A DNA stretch of 64,000 nucleotides, from NCBI GenBank assembly GCA_963721585.1, contig CAVRJN010000008.1, forward strand, positions 1,364,001-1,428,000. The letters run 5' to 3'. The position numbers were made by a program, and so were the translations under genes. Below are positions 26,409 through 35,979 of this stretch, in pieces (the stretch's first letter is position 1; every line of letters starts with the position of its first letter). The stretch is from Bog-473 sp963721585 (GTDB taxonomy: Bacteria > Actinomycetota > Acidimicrobiia > Acidimicrobiales > RAAP-2). The notes beneath the pieces are model-generated. The model searched no databases. It saw only the letters and a program-made list of their open reading frames with translations, and was not told the DNA's origin.

Positions 26409-27317
26409 TCAGGACTCGGCGCGAACCTTGTCCTTCACCGCTGGCACGATCGGGGGCGCGTCCTTCCAATTCGGGAGCCCGCTGTCTTCCTTGGCCACCG
26501 GGTAGCCGTCGTCATTGACCTGGGCCCAGTGCGAGTGGTTGAGCTCGTGCAGGGTGAAGCACGCGTTCAGCGCGTTGTAGAAACCCATGTTGTCCACGCT
26601 CTGGTTCACCGCCTCCTTGACCAGCAGCGACGTCACCGACGGCAACACGGCGATGCGCTCGGCAAACTCGAGCGTGCGTTCGGTCAGATCGTCGGCGGGA
26701 AAGATCTTGCTGACCATGCCCAATCCGTACGCCTCCTCGGCATCGACGGAGTCGCCGGTCAGCAGCAGTTCCTTCGCCTTGCGCGGCCCGAACTCCCATG
26801 GGTGGGCGAAGTACTCGGTGCCGCACATACCCAGCCGGGTGCCCACGACATCGGCGAACCGTGTGCCCTCGGCGCAGACAATGAGGTCGCACGCCCAAAG
26901 GAGCATCAGGCCTGCGGCGTAGACATCTCCGTGCGCCTGCCCGATGGTGATCTTCCGCAGGTTGCGCCAGCGGCGCGTGTTCTCGAAGTAGTAGTGCCAC
27001 TCCTGGAGCATGAGGCTCTCGGCACCCTTGCGCGTCGCACCATTGATCTTCCTCGTGTAGTGCTGATTCGGCCCCGGCATGCCTTCTTCCATGGAGACCT
27101 TGGACCCCATGTCGTGCCCCGAGGAGAACATCGGACCCATGCCGCCGAGGATCACGACCCGGACCTCGTCGTCGGCCTCTGCCTCCATGAACGCGTCGTT
27201 CAGGTCCACCAGGAGCCCGCGGTTCTGGGCATTGCGCGCCTCGGGGCGGTTGAGCATGATGCGCGCCACCTTCCCCGAGTCGAGCTTCTCGTACGTGACA
27301 AACTTGTAGTCAGGCAT
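26409..27317 (-). CDS. Enoyl-CoA hydratase/isomerase family protein
   Basis: A 302-residue crotonase-fold protein with VARIMLNRPEARNAQNRGL, the oxyanion region MFSSGHDMGSK, and QAHGDVYAAGLMLLWACDLI. A long C-terminal region (FYNALNACFTLHELNHSHWA) distinguishes it from classical EchA and recalls a group of actinobacterial enoyl-CoA hydratases that often lie beside TetR genes. The expected acidic catalytic residues near the active-site helix are not obvious (GTRLGMCGTEYFAHP), so the exact reaction is open. It precedes the tandem TetR gene on the same strand with an 80-nt gap. Confidence 0.88.
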   Translation of the reverse strand: MPDYKFVTYEKLDSGKVARIMLNRPEARNAQNRGLLVDLNDAFMEAEADDEVRVVILGGMGPMFSSGHDMGSKVSMEEGMPGPNQHYTRKINGATRKGAESLMLQEWHYYFENTRRWRNLRKITIGQAHGDVYAAGLMLLWACDLIVCAEGTRFADVVGTRLGMCGTEYFAHPWEFGPRKAKELLLTGDSVDAEEAYGLGMVSKIFPADDLTERTLEFAERIAVLPSVTSLLVKEAVNQSVDNMGFYNALNACFTLHELNHSHWAQVNDDGYPVAKEDSGLPNWKDAPPIVPAVKDKVRAES

Positions 27318-27350
27318 GTGCGCAGGCTCCTTGACGAGTCATCCAAGAGG

Positions 27351-27364
27351 TGACCCTACCGTTA
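27351..27364. promoter_or_regulatory. Candidate YGAC-N6-GTYA operator, site F
   Basis: Plus strand: TGAC CCTACC GTTA, followed by GAAA (GTTAGA half-site). It lies 33 nt upstream of the enoyl-CoA hydratase-tandem TetR unit, so it could mediate autoregulation. Confidence 0.55.
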
Positions 27365-27432
27365 GAAACGATTCGATGCACCCTGCGGAGCCCTCTTGGA
27401 GCGGCGGGCGATGGTGCACCCGGGTGAACCGG

Positions 27433-28633
27433 TCAGACCGCCGCGGCAACCTGCTCGACCCGCATGATCCGGGCCAGGTTGCCGCCCATGATCTTCCGCA
27501 CGTCCTCGTCAGCGAGGCCATCAGGCAGATGGTCGACGTAGCTGCACGGCTCGGCCAAGCCCTCGGGGTGCGGGTAGTCGGACCCGAACAGGACATGGTC
27601 CGCTCCGATGACGTCGATGATCTCCCCGAGGTCGTCTTCGTGGAACGGGCTCACGTAGACATTGTGCTTGAACTGCTCGACAGGGTTGCCGTCGAAGGCG
27701 TTCGGCATTTTCTTGTAGGTGTCGCCGAGGTGGTTGACGAATCCCCTGATCCACTCCCCGCCCGCCTCGATGGAGGCGATCCGGAGGTCAGGGAAGCGCG
27801 CGAACACTCCGTGGCACACGAACGCGGCCATGGTGTCTTGAATCGGCCGGTGGCCACCGGTCATGTATTTGAAGGCGTCGAGCTTGAAGGGCAGCATCTC
27901 GCTGGGGCCGGTCCAATCGCTCGTGTACGCGCGCGTACCCGCTGTCGGAGGAGTGCATCGACACGAGAATGTCGGCATCCACCACGGCCTGCCAGAACGG
28001 ATCGAACTCCGGGTAGCCGAACGAGCGCGAGCCACGAAAACCGGGGGCCGGGGCCGGCCGGATCAGCACGGTCTTCGCTCCCCGCTCCACCGCCCATTCC
28101 AGCTCTTCAATCGCCTTCTCGACAATCGGGAGCGTGATGACCGGCGTGGCGAAGATTCGGTCTTCGTAATTGAATTGCCATTCCTCGTACATCCACTCGT
28201 TCAGCGAGTGAATCGCAGCATGCGTCAGTTCGGGGTCGTCGCGCATGCGCTCCTCCAGAAGACTGGCCAACGTGGGGAACATGAGCGAGCGGTCGACGCC
28301 GAGCTCGTTCATCACCTCGAGCCGGGGCCCCGGATGCTGGAAAGCCGGGATGCTCCGCATGGGCTCCCCGATCACATCCCGGTAGGACTTGCCCTCGGGG
28401 TTGCCGTTGCGGAAGTACTCCTCCTGGGCCCCCGGCCGCGCCACGACCTCGAAGGTCGGGTTCGGGATGTACTCGCTGACGGTCCCCCGGATCATGATCT
28501 TCGTCCTGCCGTGCAGCTCGACGTAGTCGATGGCACCCTTGTAGCGATCGGGCAGGTGCCTGGTGAACGAGTCCCTGGTCTCGTAGAAGTGGTTGTCAGC
28601 GTCGAAGACGGGAAAATCGCAAACTTTCGGCAT
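27433..28633 (-). CDS. Amidohydrolase 2 family hydrolase, one frameshift
   Basis: About 400 residues after correcting one extra base inside the palindromic GTACGCGCGCGTAC at 27925-27938. The N-terminus FPVFDADNHFYE carries the degenerate metal motif (DADNH). The middle has VDRSLMFPTLASLLEERM and TVLIRPAPAPGFRG, and the C-terminal half FPDLRIASIEAGGEWI and HVLFGSDYPHPEGLAEP, both hallmarks of this TIM-barrel group. The ATG is about 8 nt from a good -10 box, so the message may be leaderless. The substrate is unknown; neighbours suggest a step in ring or side-chain degradation of a carboxylic acid. Confidence 0.85.
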
Positions 28634-28640
28634 ACTCGAG

Positions 28641-28677
28641 AGGATATAGATTTCTGACTATGACGTCAATGTCATAG
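28641..28677 (-). promoter_or_regulatory. Promoter with overlapping operator, site A
   Basis: On the minus strand TTGACG, a 17-nt spacer and TATCCT make a good -35/-10 pair. The -10 ends 8 nt from the amidohydrolase ATG, so transcription would start at or just before the start codon. CTATGAC GTCAAT GTCATAG (28658-28677), a perfect inverted repeat with 7-bp arms, covers the -35 box, the classic position for a repressor. Confidence 0.7.
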
Positions 28678-28772
28678 AACTCTGAGCTTCCTGGTTGGCC
28701 TCGCGCGGACGACAGCCCTGGTCAGAGCACCACTCCCCGGTTGACGAGGGCATGACCGGGCCAGTCGAAGCG

Positions 28773-30299
28773 TCAGCGATTGGTGGGGAAGTGCAGCTCC
28801 ATGGTGCTCGGGCCGGCGTCGGGCCAGCGGGACGTCACGACCTTCGGCCGGGTGTAGAAGCGGATGCCGTCGGGACCGTAGATCGAGGAGTCGCCGAAGA
28901 TGGAGGCCTTCCATCCGCCAAATGAATGTGAAGCGACCGGAACGGGAATCGGCACGTTGATGCCGATCATCCCGACCTGGACCTCCCGTTCGAATCGCCG
29001 CGCCATGCCGCCGTCCCGTGTGAACAAGGCGGCGCCATTGCCGTACGGATTGTCGTTCACCAGCGCCAGCGCCTCGTCGAAGGTGGGTACCCGCACCACG
29101 CTCAGCACGGGACCGAAGATTTCGTCGTCGTAGACGCGCATCCCCGGCTTGACGTCATCGATCAACGAGCAGCCTACGAAGAACCCACTCTCGCGATTCG
29201 CGATCGAACCGTCGACGACGACCTTGGCGCCCTCGTCGGACGCGCCGTCGACATACGAGCGCACACGGTCGCGGTGCTCCGCTGTGATCAGTGGTCCCAT
29301 CAGGGACGCCCGGTCGTCACCCGCCCCCACCACGACGTCGGGTATCCGATTGGCGATGGCGCCGATGAGCGGATCGGCCACAGTGCCAACGGCCACGACC
29401 ACCGAGATCGCCATGCAGCGTTCGCCGGCAGACCCGTAGGCAGCGGAAACGGCGGCGTCGGCGGCAGCGTCGAGATCGGCGTCGGGCAGCACGACCATGT
29501 GGTTCTTCGCCCCACCCAGCGCCTGGACTCTCTTTCCGTGCCGCGTCCCAGTCTCGTAGATGTGGCGCGCCACGGGCGTGCTGCCGACGAACGAGATCGC
29601 CGCGACATCGGGGTGGGCGAGCAGCGTCTCGACCGCCTCCCGATCGCCCTGCACCACATTGAAGACACCGTCGGGAAAGCCGGCGCGTTGGACGATGTCC
29701 GCCAGGACGAGAGAGGCGGAGGGATCCTTCTCGGAAGGCTTCAGCACGAAGCAGTTCCCACAGGCGATGGCGTTGGCCATCATCCACAACGGCACCATGA
29801 TCGGGAAGTTGAACGGGGTGATGCCGGCGACGACTCCGAGGGGCTCGAGCACGGTGCGGATGTCGATCCCCGTCGAGATCTCCGAATTGGAAGATCCCTT
29901 CAGCAGGTTGGGGATGCCGCAGGCGAACTCGACGTTTTCGATGCCGCGCGCCACTTCGCCCCTCGCGTCCTCGAGCACCTTGCCGTGTTCACGGGTGACC
30001 GCGGTGGCGAGCTCGTCGCGGCTGGCATCGAGCAGTTCGCGCAGGCGGAAGAGCAGGCTGGCCCGGCGGGTCAGCGAGGAACGCCGCCACTCGTCGGACG
30101 CCCGAACCGCGGACGCGACCACCTCGTCCACCTCGGACGCCGAGGCCAGAGCGACCTCGGCGGTCTGCGTGCCCTTCGCGGGGTCGTAGACCGGGACCAC
30201 CCGACCCGATTCGCCAGCGGCGGGCCGGCCCGCGATCCAGTGCCCGATGCGCCTCAGGCCAGAGCCGGTCTGCTGAGAGTCAGCGGAGTTTGCGTGCAT
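28773..30299 (-). CDS. mmsA: CoA-acylating methylmalonate-semialdehyde dehydrogenase (MmsA-like)
   Basis: A 508-residue aldehyde dehydrogenase of the CoA-acylating subgroup: GIEMA-type VEFACGIPNLLKG, PFNFPIMVPLWMM, GAKNHMVVLPDADLD and the catalytic Cys in SAGERCMAIS are typical of MmsA. It converts methylmalonate or malonate semialdehyde with CoA and NAD to propionyl- or acetyl-CoA, the last step of valine degradation. A 3-hydroxyisobutyrate dehydrogenase-like gene, the preceding step in that pathway, occurs as a broken copy at 9.7-10.5 kb. It stands alone on the minus strand between the amidohydrolase and the EAL protein. Confidence 0.92.
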   Translation of the reverse strand: MHANSADSQQTGSGLRRIGHWIAGRPAAGESGRVVPVYDPAKGTQTAEVALASASEVDEVVASAVRASDEWRRSSLTRRASLLFRLRELLDASRDELATAVTREHGKVLEDARGEVARGIENVEFACGIPNLLKGSSNSEISTGIDIRTVLEPLGVVAGITPFNFPIMVPLWMMANAIACGNCFVLKPSEKDPSASLVLADIVQRAGFPDGVFNVVQGDREAVETLLAHPDVAAISFVGSTPVARHIYETGTRHGKRVQALGGAKNHMVVLPDADLDAAADAAVSAAYGSAGERCMAISVVVAVGTVADPLIGAIANRIPDVVVGAGDDRASLMGPLITAEHRDRVRSYVDGASDEGAKVVVDGSIANRESGFFVGCSLIDDVKPGMRVYDDEIFGPVLSVVRVPTFDEALALVNDNPYGNGAALFTRDGGMARRFEREVQVGMIGINVPIPVPVASHSFGGWKASIFGDSSIYGPDGIRFYTRPKVVTSRWPDAGPSTMELHFPTNR

Positions 30300-30315
30300 G
30301 CCTTCGGGATCTTAC

Positions 30316-30327
30316 GACCTGTTGGTC
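30316..30327. promoter_or_regulatory. Short inverted repeat upstream of mmsA
   Basis: GACC TGTT GGTC, two 4-bp arms with a 4-nt spacer, 16 nt upstream of the mmsA ATG. The position suits an operator but the repeat is short and could be chance. Confidence 0.3.
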
Positions 30328-30358
30328 TGCAATCGCTGATCACCATTACTTTCGTCGG

Positions 30359-32353
30359 CTATTGGGTGTCCACCTCTGCGGGTCTGAGGTTCAACGCATG
30401 CTCGTTCTCTCTCCGGCTCGCGTATTCGATGAGATCCGACTCCTCGAGAGGCTTTGAGAGGAAGTAACCCTGGAGGAGGTCGAATCCATACTCGGACATT
30501 CGATCAAACATGTCCTTCGTTTCGACGCCTTCCGCGACAGCCTCGAGACCGAGGCGGAGCGCGAGCTCTCGTACCGTTCGCACGATGGCATCGTCAGCGG
30601 TCGACGTGAGGGAGCGCATGACGAAGCTCTGGTCTACTTTCAGCTCGTCGAGCGGAAGGTCGGGAAGCGCCGCGAGGGAGGTGTAGCCCGTCCCAAAGTC
30701 GTCTATCGAGACGCGAATACCTGCATCGTGAAGCGGACGAAGCAGATTGACGGCTTGCAGAAGGTCGATGGCGGCTGTCTCCGTCACCTCCATGGTCAAG
30801 CAGGTTGCAGGCAGGTGCCGTCGGGCAAGCTCCGCGAGAACCCGCTCCGGCAGATCTGGAGTATTGATGGTCGTAGGCGAGAAGTTGACCGCTACAGGGA
30901 TGTCGATTCCGACGGATCGCCAGCGAACCTGGGCCTCGAGTGCTTCACCGAGTACCCAGTCGGTGAGCCGTCCGATCAATCCAGTTCTTTCTGCCAGAGG
31001 AACGAACCGAGTCGGCGACACGTTGCCGTGAACTGGACTCGTCCAGCGAAGGAGGGCCTCGACCGACGCCAGACGAGCCGTCGCGGTCGCGATTTGCGGT
31101 TGGTAGGCGAGGGTCAGTTCGCCGCGATCCATCGCCAGTCGCAGATCGGCCAAGAGCCCGAGGTCCGCGGCGGTCATGGCACCAAAATCGCCGTCCCAGA
31201 GCAACTCGCCCTGACCTTGGACCGCTGCGCGACCGGCACTCAACGATGCTCGTCGGACGAGTTCAGGGACCTCGGTCCCGTCCCAGGGTGCTATCGCCAA
31301 GCCGACGTGGGCCCGAAGTGAAACCTCGATTTCGCCGACGAGGTACCTCCCTGCGCTCACCGCTCCAGCCAGGGTTCGGGCCAGCTCGACTGCTTGGATC
31401 TCTTCGGCGCCGCGCGTTGTTTGTGCGGGCTCTCCTTCACCCAATCCCAATGTGACAACCAGCTCGTCGCCATCGACTCGGCCTATGAAGGTGGCGGGAG
31501 GGAGTACCTGACCAAGATCCTCGACCGCTCGCTTCAGGAGCTCGGTCCCGACTTCGTAGCCCAGCGCCCCTCGGGCATCGGCAATGCCCTCGAGCCGGAT
31601 CACGGCGACCACGAAGGAAGGCCGTCTGGTGGATTGCCCTACGCGCTCGGACAGGCCCACGCCATTGGGCAGCCCGGTGTCATTGTCGAACGATCGCTGG
31701 CGCTTCGAGGTATGTGTGAGGAAATAGACGGTCAAGGACGTCGAAAGGTCGACAAGGCCCACAGCCACAGCAACGACGGAGGCCTTCACCAAACCCGAAG
31801 TGGTTGCGAGCCCCAAGAAGAGGCCGATGACCGCGAGAAACTGTTCGCCGAGCACCGCTCGGAGGGAGAGGAAGAGCGCCGCGGTGATCCCTACCGGAAT
31901 GGCCGACAGGAGGTAGACGTACGTCGCGGCCGTTCCCGCACCGGCCCATGTCAACAGGGCGATCTGGAGGGAACTCACCGTGAGGAAGACGACCAGCCAC
32001 CGGGAGTCGAGGCGGTGGACGAACCCGAGGATCGCCCAGATCAAGATTCCCGACACAACGATGAGGGCAACGGCAGCTGCCCTGACCGACGACGTGCGGA
32101 GGAACAGGGTGGCCAGCGCCCAGGTCACAACGTTCAGCCCGCAGAGAATCCGGGCCACGGAGAGTGGACTCAGAAGTTCGAGGGGAGCCTCGAGAGCGAA
32201 CCATGAACGGGTCTTGGGAAAGAGTCGATTGCGGATCTGGGCTTCTGATGAGAGCCGTGTACTTCGAACAGCTTTGCTTTGACGACTCGGCGCTGGCAGG
32301 GATCCGGCCTGTTGCCATGCGGGTCCGGCCTGTCCGCTCGAACCCGATCCCAT
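30359..32353 (-). CDS. Membrane-bound GGDEF-EAL protein, probable c-di-GMP phosphodiesterase
   Basis: A 664-residue protein. The N-terminal third (about residues 60-215) holds six or seven membrane segments (for example VALIVVSGILIWAILGF and FLAVIGLFLGLATT). A GGDEF domain follows with the degenerate active site RVDGDELVVTL in place of GGDEF, so it is probably not a cyclase. The C-terminal EAL domain (about 410-655) keeps VEALLRW, NFSP, EVTE, DDFGTGYTSLA, KVDQSF and AEGVET, the residues needed for phosphodiesterase activity. It probably lowers c-di-GMP in response to a membrane signal. It follows the esterase gene on the same strand with a 54-nt gap. Confidence 0.9.
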   Translation of the reverse strand: MGSGSSGQAGPAWQQAGSLPAPSRQSKAVRSTRLSSEAQIRNRLFPKTRSWFALEAPLELLSPLSVARILCGLNVVTWALATLFLRTSSVRAAAVALIVVSGILIWAILGFVHRLDSRWLVVFLTVSSLQIALLTWAGAGTAATYVYLLSAIPVGITAALFLSLRAVLGEQFLAVIGLFLGLATTSGLVKASVVAVAVGLVDLSTSLTVYFLTHTSKRQRSFDNDTGLPNGVGLSERVGQSTRRPSFVVAVIRLEGIADARGALGYEVGTELLKRAVEDLGQVLPPATFIGRVDGDELVVTLGLGEGEPAQTTRGAEEIQAVELARTLAGAVSAGRYLVGEIEVSLRAHVGLAIAPWDGTEVPELVRRASLSAGRAAVQGQGELLWDGDFGAMTAADLGLLADLRLAMDRGELTLAYQPQIATATARLASVEALLRWTSPVHGNVSPTRFVPLAERTGLIGRLTDWVLGEALEAQVRWRSVGIDIPVAVNFSPTTINTPDLPERVLAELARRHLPATCLTMEVTETAAIDLLQAVNLLRPLHDAGIRVSIDDFGTGYTSLAALPDLPLDELKVDQSFVMRSLTSTADDAIVRTVRELALRLGLEAVAEGVETKDMFDRMSEYGFDLLQGYFLSKPLEESDLIEYASRRENEHALNLRPAEVDTQ

Positions 32354-32407
32354 AGGGCTCTTATCGTCACGATCGAGTGGCCCTTGAAGGCGCCAGGACC
32401 CTCCTCG

Positions 32408-33220
32408 TCAGCCAATGAGGCGTTGCAATTCCTTCATAGCGGTTGCCCAACCGATTCCTTCGGGGTCGATCATCTCTCGGTGGCCGGCCCCGTCGACAGG
32501 GATGTAGCGAGCAGCGTCTCCGTGCGTCGTCGCTCGGATTCCGTAATTCTCACTCAGCGAGGGTGGCACGACGCTGTCGTTCGTACCGTGCACGAGCACC
32601 TGGGGTACCCCGATCGGCAAGAGGGCCATCGGCGACGAGCACCGGTAACGTTCTTCCTGCTGCTGCCAATGGCCGCCCAGGAAGCTTGCGGTCGCATCCG
32701 CGCCGAGTCCGAGCCGATCAGCCTCTTTCAGGTCCACGATCCCGGCGAGGGCGACGACGCCCCGAACGCTCACCAAGACGTCTCCTCCCGGACTCCCTAC
32801 GGGTAACCCGCCTCGGGCTGCCGCCCACAACGCGAGTTGTCCGCCCGCCGAATGGCCGCAGGTCACCACGCGCGTCGCATCGACCGCACCATCGATGACA
32901 GCGATGTGGTCGATGGCCGCAGCGACGTCATTGAGTGTATGAGGCCAGCCTCCGTTTCCGCCGAGGAATCCGAGACGCCGGTACTCGATGTTCCACGCTG
33001 CCCATCCCCTCTTGACCAAGGCTTTGGCCAGCCCGTTCATAAGTCTCTTTGTGTAGGCGGCGCGCCAGAAGCCGCCATGGATGAGTACGACGACAGGGAC
33101 GCTGCCCGCAGCTTCGGCCGGGAGCCACAGATCGCCGACATTGCTGCGATGTGGCCCGTAGCGGATGGTCGTCGGTTTGATCACGAGATCCGAACGGTAG
33201 TAGCGACAGCCGCGCTGCAC
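32408..33220 (-). CDS. Alpha/beta hydrolase esterase (BD-FAE / HSL-like)
   Basis: A 270-residue serine hydrolase: oxyanion motif LIHGGFW, nucleophile elbow TCGHSAGGQLALW, Asp in VHGTNDSVVPP and His in GAGHREMI. The pattern matches small carboxylesterases of the BD-FAE type. The start is uncertain; a GTG 12 codons downstream (VIKPTTIRYG) removes a poorly conserved leader. It is followed by the EAL gene and is divergent from the DUF35-thiolase gene. The substrate is unknown. Confidence 0.85.
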   Translation of the reverse strand: MQRGCRYYRSDLVIKPTTIRYGPHRSNVGDLWLPAEAAGSVPVVVLIHGGFWRAAYTKRLMNGLAKALVKRGWAAWNIEYRRLGFLGGNGGWPHTLNDVAAAIDHIAVIDGAVDATRVVTCGHSAGGQLALWAAARGGLPVGSPGGDVLVSVRGVVALAGIVDLKEADRLGLGADATASFLGGHWQQQEERYRCSSPMALLPIGVPQVLVHGTNDSVVPPSLSENYGIRATTHGDAARYIPVDGAGHREMIDPEGIGWATAMKELQRLIG

Positions 33221-33559
33221 CCCGAAGAGGTTCGTCGAGGTCTCTCGATCCGCAAAATTCGAGGGGCAGCCCGTTCAAACGTCACGTGCGTGGATACCGG
33301 GCTGCTTCGGCCGAACACGCATCCCTGCCCGGTCGGGCGTCCGCCGTCACCGACAGCGCCCGCTCCCTCTGTCATCCCTTGGTCGAGGCTCGGCTCAAGA
33401 ACGAAAGCGAGCGAGCGGTGGGTGCATCCCCAGCAGCCCTTTTCCATGGGCGGGCCCGGGATCGGGCAGTGGCGGCCGGGCGCGTAACATGGCCACCGTG
33501 TTCGATTGCGACGTCGACGTCAAAACCCGGCAAGTCCCGGGCCAGGTCTGAAAGGCGCC
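33221..33559. other. Divergent intergenic region without a gene
   Basis: A 339-nt region between the esterase (minus) and the DUF35-thiolase gene (plus). Its open frames have no family similarity. It holds one copy of the shared operator motif (33509-33522) and GC-rich imperfect repeats (CGGGCCCGGG-type). I see no RNA gene in it. Confidence 0.6.
33509..33522. promoter_or_regulatory. Candidate YGAC-N6-GTYA operator, site H
   Basis: CGAC GTCGAC GTCA, followed by AAA, 37 nt upstream of the ATG of the DUF35-thiolase gene. Confidence 0.5.
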
Positions 33560-35207
33560 ATGCGACCGCTCCCAGAGCTGACTCCGGCCAACGAATGGTT
33601 CTGGACCTCCGGTGCCGATGGCGTCCTCCGCATTCAGGAGTGCAGCGACTGCGGCGAGCTGGTCCACCCGCCGGTTCCCGTCTGCCCCTACTGCCGGAGC
33701 CGGTCGTCGAAGCCGACCCCGATGTCGGGCCGCGGCACGATCGTCGGCTTCACGCTCAATGCCCACCGCTGGATGCCGGACTTCGATCCGCCCTACGTGA
33801 TCGCCAACGTTGCGCTGGCCGAAGACTCCCGGGTCCACCTCACGACGAACATCGTCGATTGCGATCCGGCCGACGTGCAGATCGGGCAGGAGGTCACGGT
33901 CCAGTTCCTCCAACAGGAGGACGTGTGGCTGCCCCTGTTCGCGTTGACGGGAGAAGTCGATCCTGTCGATCGCGTTGCCGAGCCGGTGCGGCCAATCCCG
34001 CGCGCGCCCCTTGGCGAGGAGCGCTTCGAGCACCTGGCCGTTCTCAGCGGTATCGGCCGTTCCACCTTCGGGCGGCGGCTGATGGTGGACCCGCTCTCGC
34101 TGGCTGTCGATGCCAGCCTGGAGGCAATCGCTGACGCCGGCCTGACGATCGACGACATCGACGGGCTCTCGACGTACCCCGGGATGAGCGGCGGAGGGAT
34201 GAGTGAGGGCGGCGTCGAGCGCGATCGAAGAGGCGCTGCGGATCCACCCGACATGGATCAACGGGGGTGGTGACCTCCCCGGGCCCGGTGGCTCGGTCAT
34301 CGCAGCCGCCATGGCTGTCGCCTCGGGGCTCTGCCGTCATGTGCTGTGCTTTCGCACTGTATGGGAGTCCACCTTCGCGGTCCTGGCCTCCCGGGCTGCG
34401 ATGGCGGGCGGCGGCGGGCGGGCCGAGCGTGTCTCGGGGCCGTTCCGCGAATGGCGGGCTCCATACGGCGCCATGTCCGCCGCCAACTGGATCGCCATGA
34501 ACGCCACGCAGTACATGCATCGCTACGGCACTCCCCGCGAAGTGCTCGGTTTGATCGCGGTGAACGGGCGGCGCAACGCCGCACTGAACCCGAACGCCAT
34601 CTACAGGGACCCGATGACGATGGACGACTACCTCTCGGCGCGCCCCATCACCTCGCCGTTCGGGCTCTACGACTGCGACGTGCCGTGTGACGGATCCATC
34701 GCCGTCATCGTCTCCGCGGCGTCAGTGGCCGATGATCTCCCTCACCCGGCGGTGCGCATCGAGGCGGTGGGCACCCAGATCCTCGAGCGGGTGTCGTGGG
34801 ACCAGGACACGCTGACCCACGAACCCCAGGTCATTGGCCAGGCCACGCACCTGTGGACGAGAACCGACGTGCGGCCGTCCGAGGTGGACCTGGCGCTCGT
34901 CTACGACGGCTTCACCTTCAACGCCATCTCTTGGCTCGAGGGCCTCGGGTTCTGCGGCTTCGGTGAGGCCTACGACTGGCTCGACGGCGGCCGCCGCATC
35001 GCGCTCGATGGCGAGCTCCCGGTCAACCCGCACGGGGGGCAGCTCTCGGAAGGTCGGAGCCATGGCTTCGGCTTCCTCTACGAGGCGGTGACGCAGTTGC
35101 GTCACGATGCCGGGGCACGCCAGGTCGCCGACGCCAAGACCGCAGTGGTCACATCCGGTGGCGGTACCCCGTCCGGCGTACTCCTGCTCCAACGGAAGGA
35201 TGCGTGA
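33560..35207 (+). CDS. DUF35 (Zn-ribbon/OB-fold) - thiolase-like fusion, one frameshift
   Basis: About 549 residues. Residues 1-150 are a DUF35 acyl-CoA-binding module: Zn ribbon C-x2-C...C-x2-C (CSDCGELVHPPVPVCPYC) and an OB fold (GRGTIVGFTLNAHRWMPDF). From about 160 a thiolase/SCP-x domain begins (LSGIGRSTFGRRLMVDPLSL) and ends with the His motif NPHGGQLSEGRSHGFGF. One extra base near 34208 breaks the frame between them. In steroid side-chain degradation ChsH2 (DUF35) and Ltp2 (a thiolase-fold aldolase) form a complex; here the equivalents are one chain. The usual nucleophilic Cys is not evident, which fits an Ltp2-like retro-aldolase rather than a thiolase. Confidence 0.8.
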
Positions 35208-35211
35208 ATCG

Positions 35212-35910
35212 ATGCCTGAAGCGACGACGCCCGACGCAAGTGAGAAGCCGAGCGGGCCACGCTCGCGTAAGGGTGTCGAAACACGGGCGCGTCTTCTCGC
35301 CGCCGCAAAGGAGATTTTCGAGCAGGACGGCTTCCTCGACGCACGGATCTCGGATATTGCCGAGCGGGCCGGCCTCTCGCACGGATCCTTCTACCACTAC
35401 TTCGAATCGAAAGAAGAGGTCTTCCGAGAGGTGGCGGCCGAGGTGGAGCAACGCCTCAGCGAACCGCTCTACAGCGTGATCCTGGACGCGCAGTCGACCG
35501 CGTCTCCGTACGAGCGGATCCACGAGGGTATCCGGCGGAACTTCGAGAGCTACAGGGAGGAAGCCCGCATCATGGGCGTGATCGAACAGGTCTCGCGCTT
35601 CGACGACGACCTCCGTGCCTTCCGCAACGAACGCCACCACGTCTCATCGGCGCAAATCGCGGACTCCATACACCGCCTGCAGCAACACGGCCTGGCGGAC
35701 AAGAACCTCGACCCCGCTATTGCCGCCGCCGGACTCGGGGCCATGACGTACCGCTTCCCCGAAATGTGGTTCGTGCAGGGCCTTGTGGATTGCGACTTCG
35801 ATCTCGGCGTCGAGCAATTGACCCGACTCTTCGTCAACGCGCTCGGCCTCCAAGAGCCTGCTCCAACGGTTTCAGCCGCCAAATCAGCCGGGGATCTCGT
35901 CGCCGACTGA
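35212..35910 (+). CDS. TetR-family regulator
   Basis: A 232-residue protein with the TetR HTH at about residues 20-70 (ETRARLLAAAKEIFEQDGF, RISDIAERAGLSHGSFYHYF) and an all-helical ligand domain. It starts 4 nt after the stop of the DUF35-thiolase gene, so the two are co-transcribed. It probably responds to an acyl-CoA or acid intermediate and controls this unit. The ligand domain blocks IMGVIEQVSRFDDDLRAFRNE and GALGAMTYRFPEMWF-like segments are common in actinobacterial lipid regulators. Confidence 0.9.
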   Translation: MPEATTPDASEKPSGPRSRKGVETRARLLAAAKEIFEQDGFLDARISDIAERAGLSHGSFYHYFESKEEVFREVAAEVEQRLSEPLYSVILDAQSTASPYERIHEGIRRNFESYREEARIMGVIEQVSRFDDDLRAFRNERHHVSSAQIADSIHRLQQHGLADKNLDPAIAAAGLGAMTYRFPEMWFVQGLVDCDFDLGVEQLTRLFVNALGLQEPAPTVSAAKSAGDLVAD

Positions 35911-35979
35911 GATCGTCTCCGGCCATGACGAGGGTCAAGAACCGGTCCCTGCCGGAAGGGAGCGCGCAGAATCGGGCGG

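Noticed and set aside
27925..27938. GTACGCGCGCGTAC palindrome as an operator
   Set aside because: It lies inside the amidohydrolase coding region exactly where the reading frame breaks; it is better explained as a repeat that caused a base-calling error.
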